Shown here: piece by piece, positions 61,119 through 64,000 of the stretch
How the letters are laid out: each line of letters opens with the position of its first letter
Numbering within the stretch: the first letter of the stretch is position 1
From: Bdellovibrionales bacterium GWA2_49_15
Lineage (GTDB): Bacteria; Bdellovibrionota; Bacteriovoracia; Bacteriovoracales; Bacteriovoracaceae
Assembly (NCBI GenBank): GCA_001769855.1
Contig: MEPP01000006.1
Span: 57,536-121,535 of the forward strand
Length of the DNA stretch: 64,000 bases
Direction: 5' to 3'
Position numbers and translations under genes: made by a program
The notes under the pieces: generated by a model
The model's input: only the letters and a program-made list of their open reading frames with translations
What the model was told of the DNA's origin: nothing
Databases searched by the model: none

Positions 61119-62219
61119 ATGAATGAAATACCCCAATACAAAAAGTGGCTCCTATCCTTCGTAGTATCGCAAGCCCTTCTTTTCGCAGGGACATGTTATT
61201 TCAATTATCGAGTCGATAGTGCTGCCTATTTTCAGATCGAAAATCTAGAGAAAGCTGCGGATGCGAACGTAAAGGGAAACATTGTCGCTGACTTAGAAAA
61301 TTATGACGAACGAAAGTTCCAAGAATTGATAATCCAAAAAGAAAAAACCGTAAGAAATGTTATTGTCACTGGTTCGTCACGCAGTATGATGGTGCGAAGT
61401 GCACTCTTGAAAATTGATAAACACCAAATGTATAACCATTCTGTCTCTGGAGCTTCAGTTGAAGACCATATAGCTATTATTGGAGCTTACGAACTAATCC
61501 ATAAGAAACTTCCTCAAATGATTATTTTGGGTATCGATCCATGGATCTTTAATAAAAATAACGGCAAGATTCAATGGCAGGAATGGAGCCAGTACTATTC
61601 ATTTCTGGCCAATAAACTCGAATTAAAGAGAAAGGTGGATAGCGAGACAAGGTATAACAAAGCCTACAATTATCTTCGACTGTTAGGTCTAATTAGTTAC
61701 GACTATACAAAGGCAAATATTAAATATCTCATTGCCAGACAGGGTAAAGTAAAAGATTTTTTCAGAATTGTTGACAATGTTGCCCTTGATACGACCTTGA
61801 AAGACATTGATGGAAGCTATTACTATCCCTTCAGTCACAGATATCCAAATGAAAATGAAACGGAGTCTGCTGCACTTTGGGCCGGTTCAAATCCCTACAG
61901 CCTAAGTGGGTTTACTGAAATGGACAATCTCGATATTTTTAGCACATTTATACAATATTTAATTGGGAAAAATGTCCAAGTGGTTTTTTACTTGCCTCCT
62001 TACCATCCCACTACTTATAAGTTACTCTTTAATGATCCAAAATTTCGAATTATCAATGACATTGAATTGTTTCTAAAACAACTTGCAAAAAAGAAAGGCA
62101 TTAAAGTTCTCGGATCTTATAACCCTAGCCCCTATAACCTTACTAATAAACATTTTTTTGATGGTAACCATGGCCTTGAGTATGTTATTGCAAGAGTCTT
62201 TGATCAAGAGTGGAAATGA
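61119..62219 (+). CDS. SGNH/AlgJ-like partner of the MBOAT acyltransferase
   Basis: 366 residues. One N-terminal membrane helix (residues 9-27) then a periplasmic domain. VIVTGSSRSMMV contains the catalytic-type Ser loop, YNHSVSGASVEDHIAI the second block, LPQMIILGIDPWIF the third, and HFFDGNHGLEYVIARVF at the C-terminus the D-x2-H region. These are the features of DHHW/AlgJ/PatB-like SGNH proteins that pass acyl groups from MBOAT partners to glycans. Activity inferred from the pairing. Confidence 0.82.
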   Translation: MNEIPQYKKWLLSFVVSQALLFAGTCYFNYRVDSAAYFQIENLEKAADANVKGNIVADLENYDERKFQELIIQKEKTVRNVIVTGSSRSMMVRSALLKIDKHQMYNHSVSGASVEDHIAIIGAYELIHKKLPQMIILGIDPWIFNKNNGKIQWQEWSQYYSFLANKLELKRKVDSETRYNKAYNYLRLLGLISYDYTKANIKYLIARQGKVKDFFRIVDNVALDTTLKDIDGSYYYPFSHRYPNENETESAALWAGSNPYSLSGFTEMDNLDIFSTFIQYLIGKNVQVVFYLPPYHPTTYKLLFNDPKFRIINDIELFLKQLAKKKGIKVLGSYNPSPYNLTNKHFFDGNHGLEYVIARVFDQEWK

Positions 62220-62264
62220 ATAAGGAATCGGGCATCTAAAAATGTATGTCAAATTAAATTTATG

Positions 62265-63185
62265 ATGATCAATAATAATAGTTCTCTTAATCAATTGCTA
62301 GATTGTGTTCTTTCAATTTCTCCATCACATGAAAAATTCCTAAAAAATAGCTTCAAATCTCGCACAGAGAGGGAGATCTCGTTTTCAAAAGAAATCGCGA
62401 CATATATATTAAAACTAAAAAGCGATGATCTGTTTAACTGCATCAAGAATTATTTATGGACTTGTGAGCAATTAACCACTGAAGGACTCTATTTTAAAAG
62501 AAATTATTCTTATCGCTTCACAAAGTTTAAGGATGTGGCTGAGCAAGTTTATACGAAACCAGATTACATGAATAAATATTTAGATGGTCTTCTATTGACC
62601 CAAGTACTTTGGAAGAATCAATTTGATGCAATTTTTCACTTGAAAAATTATTACTGCAGCTTATTCCATAAACCATTTAAGCATTTGGAGATTGGCCCCG
62701 GGCATGGACTTTTGCTTTATTTAATTGCCGAGAACCATTTTTGTCAATATGCAGAAGCATGGGATATCAGCGAAAGCTCATTGCAGCATACCGCTCAGTG
62801 CTTGCATAAATTAGAGGGAAAAGCTGATATTAAATTTTGCCGAATAAATGCAGAAGAGTTGACCAATGTAGAAAGCAATTCATTTGATTCTGTGGTTATT
62901 AGTGAGGTTCTTGAGCATGTTGAAAATCCCGATAAGATACTCCGCGAGCTTTCAAAAAAAATGAATAACAATGCTTATATTTTTATTAATATTCCTATAA
63001 ATTCCCCAGCAATCGACCATATCTACCATTTAAAGACTGTTGAACAAAGCATTGATTTGGTCGAGAGCAACGGATACAAGATTATTAATAAATCTTTTTA
63101 TCCCATGACCGGCTACACTTTAGAGTCAGCTATAAAAAGAGCCGCAACAATATCTTGCGTTATTGTTGCACAAAAACAGGAATAA
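62265..63185 (+). CDS. Class I SAM-dependent methyltransferase
   Basis: 306 residues from ATG at 62265 (an ATG one codon earlier at 62262 is equally likely). An N-terminal helical region of about 120 residues, then LEIGPGHGLLLYLIAEN (motif I), WDISESSLQHTAQCLHKLEG, VVISEVLEHVENPDKILRELS (motif IV) and YIFINIPINSPAIDHIY. It could O-methylate the acyl group or a sugar. It sits in the AT-rich cassette, 33 bp before the ACP. Confidence 0.83.
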   Translation: MINNNSSLNQLLDCVLSISPSHEKFLKNSFKSRTEREISFSKEIATYILKLKSDDLFNCIKNYLWTCEQLTTEGLYFKRNYSYRFTKFKDVAEQVYTKPDYMNKYLDGLLLTQVLWKNQFDAIFHLKNYYCSLFHKPFKHLEIGPGHGLLLYLIAENHFCQYAEAWDISESSLQHTAQCLHKLEGKADIKFCRINAEELTNVESNSFDSVVISEVLEHVENPDKILRELSKKMNNNAYIFINIPINSPAIDHIYHLKTVEQSIDLVESNGYKIINKSFYPMTGYTLESAIKRAATISCVIVAQKQE

Positions 63186-63218
63186 TGATTACACATGAAT
63201 TTAAACTTAGGAGATATT

Positions 63219-63455
63219 ATGGAAACTAATAGCAAGCTACAAGAACTATTTCGTGATATATTTGATGATGATTCAATAGTATTGAAACCTGAAACATGCG
63301 CCAACGACATTGAAGACTGGGACTCGCTAATGCACATTAATCTCATTGTAGCTATAGAAAAAGAATGGGGTATAAAATTTGCACTTGGAGAATTATCAAA
63401 CTTAAAGAATGTTAAGGACATGCTAGTCTTAATTGAAAGCAAATCAAAAAACTAA
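63219..63455 (+). CDS. Acyl carrier protein
   Basis: 78 residues from the ATG at 63219, which has AGGAG at the correct distance; an ATG at 63195 lies before that site. ANDIEDWDSLMHINLIVAIE contains the DSL phosphopantetheine-attachment Ser, in the 4-helix ACP layout (acidic, small). It is not linked to any fatty-acid operon, so it is probably a dedicated carrier for the FkbH-type acyl group (inference). It is the last gene of the + strand cassette before the transposon remains. Confidence 0.9.
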   Translation: METNSKLQELFRDIFDDDSIVLKPETCANDIEDWDSLMHINLIVAIEKEWGIKFALGELSNLKNVKDMLVLIESKSKN

Positions 63456-63493
63456 AGCTATTAATTCTATTCTTTGCTCCTATGGGTCTGCGA

Positions 63494-63821
63494 TGTTGAC
63501 CTTCCCCCCATCTTGATCCAGAGCGAAGACTTGGCACTCGCTAACTGGCTATCATAAATTCTAATCCTTCCGCAAATTCTTTTGGTGTTTTGTATCCAAG
63601 AGAGCTGTGTGGCCTTTCTTCGTTGTAATCAATTCTCCATGCCTCACAAATTTCTTTTGCATGGTCGAGAGAGGTAAACCAGTGCATGTTAAGACATTCA
63701 TCTCGGAACTTTCCGTTGAAGGATTCGATGTTTGCCTGGTCTGTTGGCTTTCCCGGCCTTGAAAAATATAATTTTACGCCGCTATTGCTGGCCCACTTAT
63801 CGAGGGCAAGGCCGATAAACT
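63494..63821 (-). mobile_element. IS3-family insertion sequence, truncated, interrupted by IS66-type element
   Basis: The left boundary has TTGACCTTCCCCCCATC followed by TTGATCCAG near 63496, which resembles IS3-family terminal inverted repeats. It carries the 3' part of orfB on the minus strand. The right end is cut at 63821/63822 by an IS66-type terminus (GTAAGCG). The left half of the IS3 element, including orfA and most of orfB, should lie beyond the IS66 copy. Confidence 0.75.
63541..63821 (-). pseudogene. IS3-family transposase OrfB, C-terminal fragment
   Basis: Integrase-core remnant: [34 protein letters not shown] with the last Glu of the DDE triad, and [23 protein letters not shown], the typical end. 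The open frame continues five codons into the IS66 terminus (MMARL), which is not native sequence. The first part of the protein, with two catalytic Asp, is missing from this window. Insertion between a Glu and Phe codon is inferred from the normal NGxEF motif. Confidence 0.88.
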
Positions 63822-64000
63822 GTAAGCGCGCCATCATCCCATCTTTTCTGATTTAATTTTCCCATTATCCTTGAGTTTCATCAAGGAGGATTTCATGACA
63901 AAAAAAGAACGTAAGGATTTTTGGCGTCAACACGTCGAGGCCCAACAACACTCAGGTCAGCTCGTCAGGGATTATTGCTTTAACCACCAATTGAAAGATT
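63822..64000 (+). mobile_element. IS66-family element, left end
   Basis: Begins with GTAAGCGCG, matching the GTAAGCG start of IS66-family inverted repeats, at 63822. About 70 bp of leader then a TnpA-type gene. The 8 bp before it, GATAAACT (63814-63821), is the presumed target duplication. The rest of the element lies past the window end. Confidence 0.75.
63895..64000 (+). CDS. tnpA: IS66-family accessory protein TnpA, 5' part only
   Basis: ATG at 63895 after AAGGAGGA (63883-63890), a strong ribosome site. The 35 visible codons give MTKKERKDFWRQHVEAQQHS and then GQLVRDYCFNH, which match the helix-turn-helix start of IS66 TnpA (W-x2-H). The gene runs off the window. TnpB and the TnpC transposase should follow. 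Confidence 0.85.
   Translation, partial: MTKKERKDFWRQHVEAQQHSGQLVRDYCFNHQLKD

Noticed and set aside
1..64000. CRISPR arrays, tRNA or rRNA genes, riboswitches
   Set aside because: No regularly spaced direct repeats and no cloverleaf or rRNA-like sequence were seen on reading; none can be supported.

Overview
This window is one very large surface-glycan (O-antigen, capsule or glycoprotein-glycan) biosynthesis region of a Gram-negative bacterium. Nearly every gene is a glycosyltransferase, nucleotide-sugar enzyme, methyltransferase, acyl-modification enzyme, flippase or polymerase. No rRNA, tRNA or housekeeping gene is present, so taxonomy rests on weak hints: moderate-to-low GC, a LIC12162-type transferase of the kind known from Leptospira, and nonulosonic acid operons. 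A Bdellovibrionota-like or Leptospira-like organism fits, with low confidence.

Layout. Positions 1-18,040: a partial rfbC, then GT2, GT4 and GT9 glycosyltransferases, SAM methyltransferases, two multi-pass membrane proteins, an MviN/Wzx-like flippase and a B12-binding radical SAM protein, on both strands and often overlapping tail to tail. Positions 18,100-25,240: two COG1373-type ATPases (AAA_14 plus DUF4143), each under a promoter overlapped by a long palindrome, interleaved with two glycosyltransferases, GDP-mannose dehydratase and a Wzy/WaaL-like protein. Positions 25,330-38,640: a tight + strand run with a PglF/CapD-type dehydratase, an ABC exporter and a complete pseudaminic acid (Pse) pathway (pseB, pseC, a SpsF-type cytidylyltransferase, pseH-like, pseI, pseG), with extra genes: an aldo/keto reductase, a class III aminotransferase, a FemAB-like protein and a PLP-fold protein. 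Positions 38,640-44,915: large orphan transferase-like proteins, a zinc-ribbon methyltransferase, a second B12-radical SAM protein and a LIC12162-family protein. Positions 44,915-56,165: a complete legionaminic acid (Leg) pathway (ptmE/legE, legB, legC, a legH-like NeuD/PglD acyltransferase, legG, legI, legF), with a D-2-hydroxyacid dehydrogenase and an unusual glycosyltransferase-cyclase fusion. Positions 56,166-56,677: about 500 bp of mostly non-coding DNA. Positions 56,678-63,455: an AT-rich cassette of FkbH-like protein, MaoC-like protein, SDR, MBOAT acyltransferase, SGNH-like partner, methyltransferase and acyl carrier protein, which suggests synthesis of an ACP-bound acyl group and its transfer to a glycan. 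Positions 63,494-64,000: the remains of an IS3-family element interrupted by the left end of an IS66-family element.

How the genes may work together (inference): the cell makes 6-deoxysugars (RfbC, GMD, PglF/CapD) and two CMP-nonulosonic acids. Many glycosyltransferases assemble these, methyltransferases and acyltransferases decorate them, and the MviN-like and ABC transporters move lipid-linked glycan across the membrane for polymerisation or ligation. The most unusual items are the palindromic promoters of the paired COG1373 ATPases, the glycosyltransferase-cyclase fusion, the FkbH/ACP/MBOAT cassette and the repeated tail-to-tail gene overlaps.
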